A stretch of DNA of 64,000 bases from Elymus sibiricus (lineage: Eukaryota > Streptophyta > Magnoliopsida > Poales > Poaceae), in assembly GCA_039707655.1 (NCBI GenBank), contig CM077670.1:144750001-144814000 (forward strand). The letters are read 5' to 3'. Below, one piece after another: positions 1-12,145 of this stretch. Position 1 is the stretch's first letter. The number at the start of each line of letters is the position of its first letter. The translations under genes and the position numbers were made by a program. Under the pieces are notes generated by a model, which worked only from the letters and a program-made list of their open reading frames with translations, was not told the origin of the DNA and did no database searches.

Positions 1-244
1 CACCTCGCTGGGAAACACGTCGGGGGCGAGCGCGATGAAAACGCGCAGCGCGCCGAAAGGGACGACGAGGCAGCCTACGGGGCAGGCGGCGTCCACGCCC
101 GGCGCAGCGTTGCAGCCGGCCGGGTTGGCCGCGCGAGGCGCGTGGACCAAACCGTGCACGATGCACTCGCCGGAGCTGGTGAAGGGCCTCGTTTGGAACT
201 TGACTCCGGCCGGCGCCACGAGCAGCCCCACGGTGGGCGCCAAC
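1..244 (-). mobile_element. 5' leader of a Tat-like Gypsy element, cut by window edge
   Basis: GC-rich sequence directly inside the LTR at 245-1110. Read on the minus strand it begins with a primer-binding-site-like motif and continues as leader toward a gag that would lie beyond the left edge. The open frames here have no recognisable domain. The orientation is set by the PBS lying on the left of the LTR, so this LTR is the 5' LTR of a minus-strand element. Element type is inferred from the LTR and PBS style shared with grass Tat-lineage Gypsy elements. Confidence 0.55.
225..243 (-). other. Primer-binding site of the left Gypsy element
   Basis: On the minus strand the LTR end CCACGACA is followed by one base and then TTGGCGCCCACCGTGGGGC. 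TGGCGCC starts like tRNA acceptor complements ending in CCA, and this exact style is common after the 5' LTR of grass Tat-like Gypsy elements. I do not name the tRNA. The site fixes the element orientation. Confidence 0.6.
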
Positions 245-1110
245 TGTCGTGGTATTCTCACGGCAGATGCCATGAAATGGCTAAAAAGGTGGGGTTGCGT
301 GAGGACGCCAGTGGGTTCCAGAGGCGAGGTCGGCACGCGCATGTGTAAGACACGAGACGTACCCAGGTTCGGGGCCCTCCGGGGAGGTAACACCCCTAGT
401 CCTGCAGAATGGAGTATGGAGTGCACAGGGGCTACAAGGTTGCTCCTGCAGCTGTTTGAGCGGAGGAGGAAGAAAGACCTAGACCTCCGTTCTACCTCTC
501 CTGCGGGCGTATGTGTGTGTGTGTGATCAGGCGTCCCCCTGCATGGAGGGCTCCTGGGGGTCTTATAGCTCGACCCCCCAGGGTACAATGGTAAGATTGC
601 ATGGGTATGGGGCCCTGGTGTCATCGTCTGGGAGCCGGGGGTGGGGGCCGCCGGGTCGCCTGGTCCGCCGGGTACGCCGGGTGCGTTAGGTGCGCCAGGT
701 CCGCCGGGTCCGCCGGGTGCGCCGGGGCCGCCGGGCACGGGTCCGGTCGGCTGCGCGGCACTGTGGCATGTCTTGTCTCGGGTCACAGGGCGGCTGGCGC
801 CGCCCAGCTACAGGATTGCGCCGCCCGCACCCCGCCCGCCCCCGGGCGGGGGTGCAGGGTGCGCTGTAGCCACGCCCGCCGGGGCCGGTGCAAAGGAGGG
901 AGTGATGTAGCGACGCCTGCCTCGTCATGATGGTTTGTCCCCTCGTGGCCAGCCGGTATGGGCCAGCCGGTTGATCCGGGTCGCCATGCCGAGCCGGCTC
1001 GCGCTGGGGAGCCGACGAGCTGGCTAGCCGGATTGAGGAGCTTGGCCTGCTCTGATATTTTAAAAAGGGGTCCGGGCTCCGTTGCCTACCCGGGGGTCAT
1101 CCCCCCGACA
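245..1110 (-). repeat. 5' LTR of the left Tat-like Gypsy element (866 bp)
   Basis: Starts TGTCGTGG and ends CCCCGACA, giving the short inverted termini TGTCG/CGACA typical of LTRs. It contains the phrase ACCCAGGTTCGGGGCC followed by a purine-rich stretch, closely parallel to TATCCAGGTTCGGGCC in the LTR at 8652-9574, so the two belong to related families. The right flank (1111-1115, GTATG) is host sequence. The matching left TSD lies outside the window. It contains the nonamer array at 653-742. Confidence 0.7.
653..742. repeat. 9-bp minisatellite inside the LTR
   Basis: About ten imperfect copies of a nonamer of the form GGTCCGCCG or GGTGCGCCG. In one plus-strand frame it reads as Gly-X-Pro triplets, resembling collagen, but this is a by-product of the nonamer. 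It sits inside an LTR with no plausible start or stop context. Confidence 0.75.
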
Positions 1111-1179
1111 GTATGCCTCATGAAAGGTCAATACCGGCCTTCATCCACATGATTGTGCAGTGTGCTTTGAGATGTTGTG
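1111..1179. other. Host cassette fragment between two elements (copy a)
   Basis: Short host segment between the Gypsy LTR and the Sabrina-like element. Its last ~45 bases (GGCCTTCATCCACATGATTG onward) match 8474-8520, and on the far side of the element the match resumes at 7557. It is therefore one copy of the tandem host cassette described at 7552-8651. Confidence 0.6.
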
Positions 1180-2861
1180 TGATGTCTACTACACAACTTA
1201 TTCTTGTAGACTCGTGTTGGGCCTCCAAGCGCAGAGTTTTGTAGGACAGTAGCAATTTTCCCTCAAGTGGATGACCTAAGGTTTATCAATCCATGGGAGG
1301 CGTAGGATGAAGATGGTCTCTCGCAAACAACCCTGCAACCAAATAACAAAGAGTCTCTTGTGTCCCCAACACACCCATTACAATGGTAAACTGTATAGGT
1401 GCACTAGTTCGGCGAAGAGATGGTGATACAAGTGTAGTATGGATAGTAGATATAGGTTTTTGTAGTGCGAACAATAAAAAACAGCAAGGTCGCAAGTAAA
1501 AAAAGTGAGCATAAACGGTATTGCAATGCTTAGAAACAAGGCCTAGGGTTAATACTTTCGCTAGTGCAATCTCTCAACAATGCTAATATAATTGAATCAT
1601 ATAACCATCCCTCAACGTGCGATAAATAATCACTCCCAATTTCCTATTAGCGGAGAACAAAAGAAAGAAATTGTTTGTAGGGTACGAAACCACCTCAAGT
1701 TATTCTTTCCGATCAATCCAATGAGATATTCCTATAAGTGTCACAAATAGCCCTAGAGTTCGTACTAAAATAACACCATATGATACACATCAACCAACTC
1801 TAATGTCACCTAGATACTCCAATGTCACCACAAGTATCCGTGAGTTGATTATACAATATGCATCAAACAACTTCATAATCATAATATTCAATCCACACAA
1901 AGAACTTCAAGGAGCACCCCAAAGTTTCTAACGGAGAAAAGATAATGAAAACGTGCATCAACCCCTATGCATAGATTACCCCTTTGTCACCGCGGGAATT
2001 CGCGAGTTGAGTGCCAAAACATATATCAAGTGAATCAATATAATACCCCATTGTCACCACGGGTATTCATATGCAAAACATACATCAAGTGTTCTCAAAT
2101 CTGAAATATTCAATCCGACAATAACGAAACCTCAAAGGGAAAAGATTGGATTCATCACAACAAGGATGGAGAGGGAAGAAACACCATATGATTCAACTAT
2201 ATTAACAAAGCTCGCGATACATCAAGATCGTGCCAAATCAAGAACACGAGAGAGAGAGAGAGATCAAACACATAGCTACTAGTACATACCCCTAGCCTCG
2301 AGGGTGAACTACTGCCTCCTCGTCATGGAGACCGACGGGATGATGAAGATGGCCTCTGGTGATGATTCCCCCCTCCGGCATGGTGCCGAAAAAGGACTCC
2401 AGATGGGATCTCCTTGGTACAGAGGTTTGCGGCGGCGTAAAAACTCATCTAGGTTAACTTTCGGGGGTTTCTGAATATATATGATTTTTCAGCGTTGGAA
2501 TCACGCAAAGAGGTGCCACAGGGGGCCCACGAGGCACCAGGGCGCGCCTGGGGGGGGTGGCGCGCCCTGGTGGCTTGTGGGGCCCCTGTGGGTCTTCTGC
2601 TACTCCCCTGAAGCTTCCTGGGTCTATTTCCTTCCAGAAAAAATCGTCAAAAAGTTTCGCTGCATTTGGACTTCATTTGATATGGATTTTCTGGAAAACC
2701 AAAAACACGCAGAAAACAACAACTGGCACTGGGCACTACGTCAATATGTTAGTCAATAAAAATCATATAAAAGCCATATAAAAGTGCACCAAAATCATAC
2801 AAAACTATAATAAACATGGCATGAATACTTCATAAATTATAGATAAGTTGGAGACGTATCA
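1180..2861 (-). repeat. 3' LTR of Sabrina-like copy A (1682 bp)
   Basis: Complete LTR, TGATGTCTACTAC...AGACGTATCA. It matches 46694-48371 and 54867-56549 in reverse orientation along its whole length. The internal domain begins with GCATCCCCAAGCTC at 2862, the reverse of the polypurine tract AAGCTTGGGGATGC used by the other copy. Confidence 0.88.
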
Positions 2862-5800
2862 GCATCCCCAAGCTCTGCTCGTCCTCGAGTAGGTAAATGA
2901 TAAAATAAATAATTTATGAAGTGTGAATGCTAGCATAGTGCATAAGTTTGATCAATGATAATTTAAATCACTTTTTCTAGCATCAATATATAACATAATC
3001 AGTAGCTCATCTCATAAAACTTCTCATCATCAAGTAGCAAGCTATTGACATGTTAAAGTATAGACCATAAACTTTCTTGAAAACTAACAAACTATGTTTT
3101 CAATCATCAAACAATTGCAATTCATCTTATTTTCAGGAAGGGTCTATGTAAGAGCTTTGATTTAGCAAATTCCACATACTCAACTATCATTTAGTCTTCC
3201 ATGATTGCTGGCACTCAAAGCATATTTTTAGAACAAACTATTTCTGTCAAACACATAGGAAGATAGGGGCTTAATGTTTTGCCTCCCAAGTTATTTATCT
3301 CATGGATAATGTCAACAATAATAACTGACGATCACCTATATTCAACTGGATATATGTGCCTGGATCATTCCCTACCACATGATGCTTGCCCACTAGAGAA
3401 TAAATAGAGCGGAATAGGGATGAACATTACTGACTCTTATATAAAAGTAAATATAGAAAATTAAAAGATAGGCCCTTCGCAGAGGGAAGCAGAGGTTGTC
3501 ATGCACTTTTTATTTTTGGATGTGCAAGCCCTTAATGCAAAGGAACGTCATGTTATATTGCCCCTTGTGATAGGAACCTTTATTATGCAGTCCGTCGCTT
3601 TTATTTCTTTACCATCACAAGTTCATACAACGCTTATTTTCCCTTGCAATAAAAGATCATACATATTTTAGGAGCAATTTTTATTGCTTTTTGCAACGAT
3701 GACAACTTACTTGAAGGATCTTATTCAATCCATAGGTAGATATGGTGGACACTCATGGCAGGAAACTGGGTTTAAGGGTTTTTGGATGCACAAGTAGTAT
3801 CTCTACTTAGTACGAATTTTTGGCTAGCAAAAGATCCTAAGCAAGCACCACATGTTAGAGGATCCATGACAATATAACTTCTATGTGAATATAAACAAAC
3901 ATAACTCATTACGTTGTCTTCCTTGTCCAACGTCAACTACTTGATCAAGCTTGAAAATAATTAATTGGGGCTCACAATCATAGAAGATGTCCAAGATAGT
4001 ATATTTATATGTGAAATTTCTCTTCCTTCAAAATTCTTTCATGAATTGTTCAAGTGACCAATGCTATGTTTGTTAACTTTCAATAAATTTTACCACTTAT
4101 ACTTCTTGTATGTGAAGTCACTACTCCCCATGGGACAAGCATATGAAGCATATAAATTTCAACTTTATGATATTCAATTCATTTCAACAATTTACTCATA
4201 GGATATAAGTGAAGAACAAGAGTAAATGACAAACTACTCCACAAAGATATAAGTGAAGACCAAATGAGTAGTTAAGTAAATAGGTAGCTATGTGAGGACT
4301 CTCTCTCATTTAAAAATTTCAGATCTTAAGTATTTTATTCAAACATCAAAGAAAACAAAATAAAATGACATTCCAAGAATAGCACAACTCATGTGAAGAA
4401 GCAAAAACTTAGGCTCAACCAAGACTAACCGATAATTGTTGATGAAAAAAGGTGGGATGCCTACCGGGGCATCCCCAAGCTTAGATGCTTGAGACTTCTT
4501 GAAATATTATATTGGGATGCCATGGGTATCCCCAAGCTTGAGCTTTTGTGTCTCCTTAATTCCTCTCATATCACGGTTTACCTAAATCTTAAATACTTCA
4601 TCCACACAAAACTCAACAAGAACTCGTGAGATAAGTTAGTATAAATCAACTCAAAACCTTAACATTCTCTACTGTAGAAAATTACTAAAATTATAATTAA
4701 ACATTGCATACTAAATGCCTCTGCATATTTAATACTCCTATCCACAAATAGAAACATTAAACAAGCAACATATGCAAACAATGCAACTATAACCGAAATC
4801 TGCCAAAACAGAACAGTCTATAAAGGGGGAATAAGAATTCATACTTCCCTAACTCAAAAAATTCTAATAAATTACCACTTGACAGAGAACTCATGCATGC
4901 TTGCCGTGTAAAAATTTCAGATTTTTATCATGTTCTGACTATTCAGGAATATTCTGGACATAACAGAAAACTTTCTGTTTTCAAACAGCAACACATGAAC
5001 TTGCAAACTGAGCATGGTAAAGGCTATACTTGGCATTTTATTGAACTAAAATATACAAAACATGGTTATTGATAACATAAAGCAAACCCAACAAAAGAAA
5101 ATGACGCTCCAAGCAAAAATCATATTATGTGACGAATAAAAATATAGTCCCAAGTGAGGTTACCGATAATGTTGAAGACGAAAGAGGGGATGCCTTCCGG
5201 GGCATCCCCAAGCTTATTTGCTTGGGTATTCCTTGAATTTTACCTTGGGGTGCCGTGGGCATCCCCAAGCTTAGGGTCTTTCCACTCCTTATTCTCCTCA
5301 TATTGTTATCTCACCCAAAACTTGAAAACTTCAATCACACAAAACTTAACGAAACTTGTCAGATAGGTTAGTATGATAAAAATAAATCATCCACTTAGGT
5401 ACTGTCAAGACTAGATTCATAATTTTTCTCACATAATGCCTACTGTATTATATCATTTCCACAATTTATATTACTCAATATAAGCTATGGAAACACTAAA
5501 ACAAGCAAACTATGCATCAAAAACAGAATCTGTCAAAAACAGAACAGCGTGTAGTAAGCGATTTAAAAACCATACTTCTGTACCTCCAAAAATTCTGAAA
5601 AATTAGGAAAAAGTAAAAAAATTATAACACAATGCTCTGTAAAAATTTCAGAATTTTCTCACACTTCAGTACAGAATATAAATTCCAGCACTGGACGCAA
5701 AAGTTTCTTTTTTTGCACAGCATCGAATCAACAAGTATCCACACTATCCCAAAGGCTTTACTTGGCACGTTATTGAAAGAAAACATATAAAACATGATTA

Positions 5801-5916
5801 ATACAGTAGCTCAATCATGTGGACACACAAAAACAGTAGGTACAAATATTGGGTTGTCTCCCAACAAGCGCTTTTCTTTAATGCCTTTTAGCTAGGCATG
5901 ATGATTTCAATGATGC
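2862..5916 (-). other. Non-coding 3' internal domain of copy A
   Basis: AT-rich, no credible ORF. It corresponds in reverse to 51718-54866 of the complete copy, including two pairs of PPT-like GCATCCCCAAGCTT hairpins at about 4468-4535 and 5202-5272. ORF-like stretches here, such as 5154-5366, translate these hairpins and are not genes. Confidence 0.8.
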
Positions 5917-6090
5917 TCACATAAAAGTAAAGAATTGAAACACAATGGGAGCATCATGAAGCATATGACTAGCACATTTAAGCCTAACACACTTCCTATG
6001 CATAGGGATTTTGTGAGAAAACAATTTATGGGAGCAAGAATCAACTAGCATAGGAAGGCAAAACAAGCATAACTTCAAAACTTTCAACTT
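5917..6090 (-). pseudogene. C-terminal remnant of the Sabrina-like ORF
   Basis: The last ~58 codons match the end of the ORF ending at 51717 in the complete copy, including the conserved tail HRKCVRLKCASHMLHDAPIV. The frame then runs into LTR sequence at 6091, because a deletion has fused the ORF to the truncated 5' LTR. Function unknown; no known domain. Confidence 0.75.
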
Positions 6091-7551
6091 TAGGTGCACT
6101 AGTTCGGCGAAGAGATGGTGATACAAGTGTAGTATGGATAGTAGATATAGGTTTTTGTAGTGTGAACAATAAAAAATAGCAAGGTAACAAGTAACAAAAG
6201 TAAGCATAAACGGTATTGCAATGCTTAGAAACAAGGCCTAGGGTTCATACTTTCACTAGTGCAATCTCTCAACAATGCTAATATAATTGGATCATATAAC
6301 CATCCCTCAACGTGCGATAAATAATCACTCCCAATTTCCTATTAGCGGAGAACATAAGAAAGAAATTGTTTGTAGGGTACGAAACCACCTCAAAGTTATT
6401 CTTTCCGATCAATCCATTGAGCTATTCCTATAAGTGTCACAAACAGCCAAAGAGTTCGTACTAAAATAACACCATATGATACACATCAACCAACTCTAAT
6501 GTCACCTAGATACTCCAATGTCACCACAAGTATCCGTGAGTTGATTATACAATATGCATCAAACAACTTCATAATCATAATATTCAATCCACACAAAGAA
6601 CTTCAAGGAGCACCCCAAAGTTTCTACCGGAGAAAAGATAATGAAAACGTGCATCAACCCCTATGCATAGATTACCCCAATGTCACCGCGGGAATCCGCG
6701 AGTTGAGGGCCAAAACATATATCAAGTGAATCAATATAATACCCCATTGACACCACGGGTATTCATATGCAAGACATACATCAAGTGTTCTCAAATCTGA
6801 AATATTCAATCCGACAATAACGAAACCTCAAAGGGAAATGATTCGATTCATCACAACATGGATAGAGAGGGAAGAAACACTATATGATCCAATTATATTA
6901 ACAAAGCTCGCGATATATCAAGATCGTGCCAAATCAAGAACACGAGAGAGAGAGATCAAACACATAGCTACTAGTACATACCCCTAGCCTCGAGGGTGAA
7001 CTACTCCCTCCTCGTCATGGAGACCGCCGGGATGATGAAGATGGCCTCCGGTGATGATTCCCCCCTCCGGCAAGGTGCCGGAAAAGGGCTCCAAATGGGA
7101 TCTCCTTGGTACAGAGGTTTGCGGTGGTGTAAAAACTCATCTAGGTTAACTTTCGGGGGTTTCTGAATATATATGATTTTTCAGCGTTGGAATCACGCAA
7201 AGAGGTGCCACAGGGGGCCCACGAGGCACCAGGGCGCGCCTGGGGGGTGGTGCGCCCGGGTGGCTTGTGGGGCCCCTGTGGGTCTTCAGCTGCTTCCCCG
7301 AAGCTTCCTGGGTCTGTTTCCTTCCAGAAAAAATCGTCAAAAAGTTTCGCTGCATTGGGACTTCATTTGATATGGATTTTCTGGAAAACCAAAAACAAGC
7401 AAAAAAGAGCAACTGGCACTGGGCACTAGGTCAATATGTTAGTCCATAAAAATCATATAAAAGCCATATAAAAGTGCACCAAAATCATACAAAACTATAA
7501 TAAATATGGCATGAATACTTCATAAATTATAGATACGTTGGAGACGTATCA
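6091..7551 (-). repeat. 5' LTR of copy A, truncated (1461 bp)
   Basis: Matches the 3' LTR from TAGGTGCACTAGTTCGGCG to its outer terminus GAGACGTATCA. The ~220 bases that should join the PBS are missing. The junction has a 2-3 base overlap (TTTAGG against TATAGG), consistent with illegitimate recombination. Confidence 0.85.
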
Positions 7552-8651
7552 CTTTGCTACTTGTATTGGTACTGTTTTGAATAAATGTTGAATTGAAGCT
7601 ATTGTATTGATGTCTTCTCCCATTAAGTGAACAAAAATGGGACCAACCCAGATATGCTGCTTGTTTCTTTGTTGCAAAAAACTCTGCATTAGCCCTTTAT
7701 ACATCGATGGAAGCACATGGTGCTATTGCACCCACTCTGCCATGCAACTGTTTAAGCTTTTTGTTATTCTAATGCCACTGGTAAAATTAAGCAATGTCAG
7801 TCTTAGAAGTAACTACTGAACCTTAGTTTAGAACTGCAACACTTATTATGTATTGGCGGAAGTACATGTTGAACCAATGTATTGTTAAGATAATGTCTCT
7901 GTTAATATGAATCAGTTACACTGTTTGAGAAATGGTACTATCCTGGTTTGTCATTTTTTCTACATGTTTAACCAAGGTATTGTTAAGATAATGTCTCTGT
8001 TAATATAAATCAATGACACTATTTGAGAATTGCTACTGTCCTACTTTGTTTCCCATTAAGATAAGGTAGATGTTTTTTCTGGTGGGTGTATAAGTCATCA
8101 ACCATTATTGGTTAGTAATTGTTTCCTTTATACCTCTTTGTGCAAACAAGTATATCAAAAAAATTGCTCGTTGCTATTTTGATTTTGATTTCAGTTGAAC
8201 TGCACAACAGAGCCAATGTGTTTAAGGGAAACTGTTGCATTCTTGGGCCCAGTTGATCCTTCCACTTTGCAAAAAGAAGCAATGACTGGTTGTGGTACAT
8301 TACAGAAGGAATAGTCGAGAAGCTTTGCAGAGTATTAGTAGACGCTGGTGACATGACTAGTCTACAGAGCTCATGTGGCAACTCAACAACATGTGAAGTG
8401 CAAGATTCTACAACAAGGAAAGATATGACCAAGTCAGTTGTGGACGTAGCTGTAACAAACGATGTCAGCATCGGCCTTCATCCACATGATCGTGCTTTGT
8501 TATGTTGTGCTACTTATATTGTGGTACTATTTTGAATAAATGTTTAGTTGAAGCTATTGCATTGCTATCTTTTCCTGTTAAGATAATGAAGATGATTATA
8601 TTTGTGAGCGTATGTTTCATCAACTAGTACCACTATTATAGTAATCACACT
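7552..8651. other. Host tandem cassette (copy b), exon/intron-like
   Basis: Host sequence between two retroelements. 7557-7620 matches 8496-8570, showing that one cassette ends and the next begins near 8474. A splice-acceptor-like TTGATTTTGATTTCAG ends at 8194 and is followed by a 39-codon open stretch to a TAG at 8312. Related GATTTCAG(T)GGAACTG(C/T)ACA segments recur at about 31950 and 32150. The layout looks like repeated exons with introns, but no domain is recognisable and the copies carry stops. It could be a decayed tandem gene or a DNA-transposon interior. No intact gene is seen. Confidence 0.4.
7863..8045. repeat. ~98-bp direct duplication
   Basis: Two imperfect copies starting TACATGTT at 7863 and 7961, sharing AACCAA(T/G)GTATTG and the run TTAAGATAATGTCTCTGTTA. 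Non-coding, intron-like context. Confidence 0.7.
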
Positions 8652-9574
8652 TGTCGTGGGGAACGACTATCTATGGGACCGAACGGATCCCTTTGCGATT
8701 CGGCTTAGGGGACATGCATGGGACAAAGAGTAGGTTTTTAGTAAGTGCAAGAACACACAGGGGATTTATCCAGGTTCGGGCCGCTATGAGCGTAAAACCC
8801 TACTCCTGCTCTGTGGTTGATCAAATATGAACTCTGGTTACAGTGAGCGCAATTTCCCGGCAAGGTGCTCGGGAAAATGCAGCTACGGCGTGTAATTGAA
8901 CTGGGTGTCGAGCCTTCTACCTATAGCCGTGGGCCTCCTTTTGTAGGCCAAGGGGTTACCACAATGGCTAATATGGTCATTACAGAGTGTGAACAGTGAC
9001 TTGCACTGTCATCACAATTATCTTCCAACGGGGTAAGACAAATGCATTTAATGCACCGTTAGGTGCTACATTGGGGAGGCGAGGCCTTGGGCAAAAGATC
9101 TGTACCACTGGTCCTGGCGCCCTCCTGTAATCTCGACACGTCCCAGGGATGGGTGTCATTAAAGTTAATCTTGGCGTGACGCGCTGACACGTGCCTTGGC
9201 CGGCCATGTTGACTGTCTGCTCGCTCGACACCTAGCCCACGAGCCTATCTGGTCGATGGTGAGGTGGAGTGGTAACGGGACAGAACAAGCCTGCTGGCAC
9301 GGAGCTTGCCGGGCCTTGCTTGCCAGTGAGGGAACTTGCCGGCAACCATAGCCTTAGTCTTTACCTTGCCGGGGCGGAGCTTGCCGGCGAGAACATCGTC
9401 GATCTTCAGTACTTAGAATAGTACTTCTCGATGACCTGCCTTGAGGTCTTCTTCACGGTCTTGGTGTTGAGTCTTGAGTCGTAGTTATCCTCCATCAAGC
9501 CCTTGCCGGAAGGGAGGCTACAACTGCCTGTGCACAAGTCTGGGTACGAGGGCACCCATGTCTTTGTACACCGA
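8652..9574 (-). repeat. 3' LTR of the Tat-like Gypsy element (923 bp)
   Basis: TGTCGTGG...ACCGACA termini. Its right ~525 bases (from about 9050) are nearly identical to 31384-31906. It contains TATCCAGGTTCGGGCCGC and several CTTGCCGG repeats, a motif also frequent in the element's coding regions. TSD ACACT immediately to the left. Confidence 0.85.
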
Positions 9575-10002
9575 CAGGAGCCCCTGGGCCTGGGCCACGC
9601 GCGCATGCGAGGCGTCGTTGGGCTAGGCCCAAACAGTGCACAGGCGGCGCGTGGCAGAGGATAACTGTCATAATCTTCTCTTTTACCGCACCCGCCCACA
9701 ATGCGCATTAAATGCGGGCGTGGGAGAGGTGGAGCGGAACGGTGGTGGGAGGTGGTGCGCCTGAAAAGCGCAGCCACGTAGGACGGAAAAGAGCCAGCCC
9801 CCGCGCCTTCCCCATAAAAAACGAAACCGCAAAGGGCGCTGCTCATTCATCCCCTCTTCCCAATCTAGCCAATTCACCGTCATCTTCAACCTCACGCAGA
9901 AGCAGAGCGCACCCCCCTGCTTTCGCCGCCGCACAAGAGCAGAGCACGCCCTTTGCTTCCGCCGGTGCGCAACGCAGCTTCGCCCCCCCCACACACCTTG
10001 TC
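9575..10002 (+). promoter_or_regulatory. Putative promoter and 5' UTR of the antisense gene
   Basis: GC-rich stretch between the LTR and the ATG at 10003. CATAAAAAAC at 9813-9822 is a weak TATA-like element. It is followed by a pyrimidine-rich leader (CCCCTCTTCCCAATC) typical of plant 5' UTRs. A promoter is inferred because the gene lies antisense to the element's own transcript and could not be expressed from the 5' LTR. Confidence 0.35.
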
Positions 10003-11678
10003 ATGTTACCGAAGAGAGGTGGGAAGGCCCCGAGTTCGGCGGCGGCTGAGAAGAAAGCCGCCAAGGCTGCGCAATAGAGGGACCATGCTGTTTTCCCGCC
10101 GACGCTTACAGCAGACGATCTGGCGAGGGACTACGCGTATATGTACGCGAGTAAAACGGAAGATCATGAGGCCACAGTGGTGCTTCCCGGATCTCTTCCT
10201 CCTGCCAGTGACCAATTCCACTTCTTCGCCGGGTACTTCTACTGCGGTCTATGTCTGCCCTTTTCTGCTTTCTTTGTTGAGGTGATGAACGCCTTCGGGC
10301 TCAGGCTGCTCGATTTTACACCCAATGCGGTCACACGCCTGGCAAGTTTTGCGCACTTGTGCGAGAATTTTGTGGGGATAGCTCCAAATGTATCTCTGTT
10401 CCGGCATTTCTTCATCCCTCGGGTCGAGAAGGGCGCTCTTTCTGGTAGCGTCACTTGGGTCCCAAGGGGAAATTCGAAGAAATACTACTTGGATGGCGAG
10501 CTTCACTCCAGATGGGACGAGTGGCGAGCTGATTGGTGCTAGGTCAAGTAGCAAGATTTCCCAGCCTTTTGCCACCTCAGGACCGAGATGGTTGTGAAGC
10601 CTGATAGCTGGAACCAAGTCGACCCCAATGATGCCAAACTGGGAATGGCGCTGTGCCAAATCCTTGCTCTGAAAGAGGCCGGCTTGACGATTGAGAAGGT
10701 GGGAGCAGATTTCCTTCACCGTCGGATCGCCCTACTGCAGCACAGAAAAGGCCGGCAAGTGTGGGATTACCAGGGCCCCGCTGACCCAATGCGGTTGCGC
10801 TAGGGCCCTGACGACAACTTGACGACGATGGGACATTATCTGCTCATCTGCCGGATTTTTAACAAGGGTTGCGACTTTGACTTGCCGGCGAAGGTGATCC
10901 CTCTATGCAATAACACTGCCAAGGCCTCTATCCTGGCATGGATGCCAGACTGTGACGCTCGGATGGTTCTGAGCACCTGGAAGGAGCCCAGCCAGAAGGA
11001 TGTGGATAACTGGTTTGCCGGCCTGGTGGAGGAGGCTATTGGAGCTGAGGACGGCATGATGTACCCGATGAAGGATGATCGGGAAGAGTTTCTTGCGGCA
11101 AGGGCTGACGAGTCCAAGAAGACGAAGGTAACTCGTCCTCGGCCGGGCAAGGACCAGTTCAAAAAGTGGGCCGCAGCTCCGGAGGCCAGTGGAGGAAGCC
11201 GCTCCCAAGAGCATGCTGAAGAGCACGCTGAAGATCATGTTGGGGAGGACGAGCGGGCTGAGGAATCCGAGGGAGGGGAGGAAGGAGAGGAGCAACCCGA
11301 GGGGTCCTTGGGTGAGGAGGAGTCGGAAGAGGAAGAAGAACCACCTTGCCCTCCTCCTGCCAAGGGAAAAATGACTGTCGCCAAGAAGATTGCCCGCAAG
11401 GGGGAGGCACACACCGAGTTGGTGAGCCAAGGGCTCGCCAGCGTCAAGGTGGCAGCCGCAATCCCCTGGGCGCAGCCTTCCCGGCAACTGCCTTCTCGCG
11501 TTGGTGTCCCCCGTCGACCCATCCTGCCGATCATGGAGGAGGCGGGTACTTTGTAGCTCCCAGCCCCCCCCCCCCCGAAGCATCCCAGGAGTCCACTGTC
11601 GTCATCCACAACTGCGGGGACCGAGGAGACAGTTCATTACAACCTTTCGGTCCTGAGTGACCCTGATGAGGACGAAGA

Positions 11679-11762
11679 GTAAGCATCTCCATCCCCGTGT
11701 GTTTCTTAATTGTCCAGACTCTATTGCTTGAGCTGATCTTCTTCTTTGTCCTAATCTTATAG
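11679..11762 (+). other. Intron 1 of the antisense ORF (84 bp)
   Basis: Donor GTAAGC after GACGAAGA and acceptor CTTATAG before GGATGAGG. Removal joins the acidic ...DPDEDE to DEVPLAKRLR in one frame. T-rich interior with a plausible branch region. Predicted from sequence only. Confidence 0.6.
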
Positions 11763-12145
11763 GGATGAGGTGCCGTTGGCGAAGAGGCTCAGGACCACCG
11801 GGGGGGGGGGGGCGAGACAGCAACTGGCACCGACCAAGGTGCAATTTCTCTTGAAGTTGCTGGCTCGAGCCCCCCGCACGGGGCACATGCGCAGTTTCCA
11901 CTGGCGAGCACCACCGTCGGATCTTCTGCAAAGGAGGGCGTCAAGGGATAGACCTCTTGACGGCGCCCTCGACTCCCAGGCCATCACCAAGACTTTCACC
12001 GGCAAGGGGCAGCCCTCCCCCAGAGGAACCCCAAGAAGGGCTCACCCATGCGGAGACCCCTCCGACAACCGATGTTGCCGGGGACCAGGCGCCGGCAACC
12101 GAGGTTACCGGAGGAAGAATGGCTTCCCCCCACACGCGCGTCATG

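Larger units (their letters stand above)
1180..7551 (-). mobile_element. Sabrina-like LTR retrotransposon, internally deleted (copy A)
   Basis: Minus-strand element with both outer termini: TGATGTCTACTACAC at 1180 and ...GAGACGTATCA ending 7551, the reverse of the TGATACGTCTCC...AGACATCA family seen complete at 46694-56549. Order left to right: full 3' LTR, 3.2 kb of 3' internal domain, then a 5' LTR lacking its last ~220 bases. The PBS, leader and most of the single ORF are deleted at the junction near 6090. Flanking 5-mers are TTGTG (1175-1179) and CTTTG (7552-7556), a degraded TSD. No protease, RT or integrase is present, as in the full copy. The family name is from memory. Confidence 0.85.

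Noticed and set aside
35..526. 163-codon ORF at the left edge
   Set aside because: It crosses from leader into LTR and the PBS shows the element is on the other strand. No domain.
641..910. Collagen-like Gly-X-Pro ORF
   Set aside because: It translates a 9-bp minisatellite inside an LTR, and other frames and the other strand are equally open.
2481..2759. Short ORFs inside Sabrina-like LTRs (MIFQRWNHAKR type), also at 7173, 46875 and 54989
   Set aside because: Present in all LTR copies with variable ends and no initiation context; LTR shadows.
10903..11583. 226-codon minus-strand ORF opposite the antisense gene
   Set aside because: Shadow of a GC-rich coding strand. The plus frame has the domain, introns and coiled coil.
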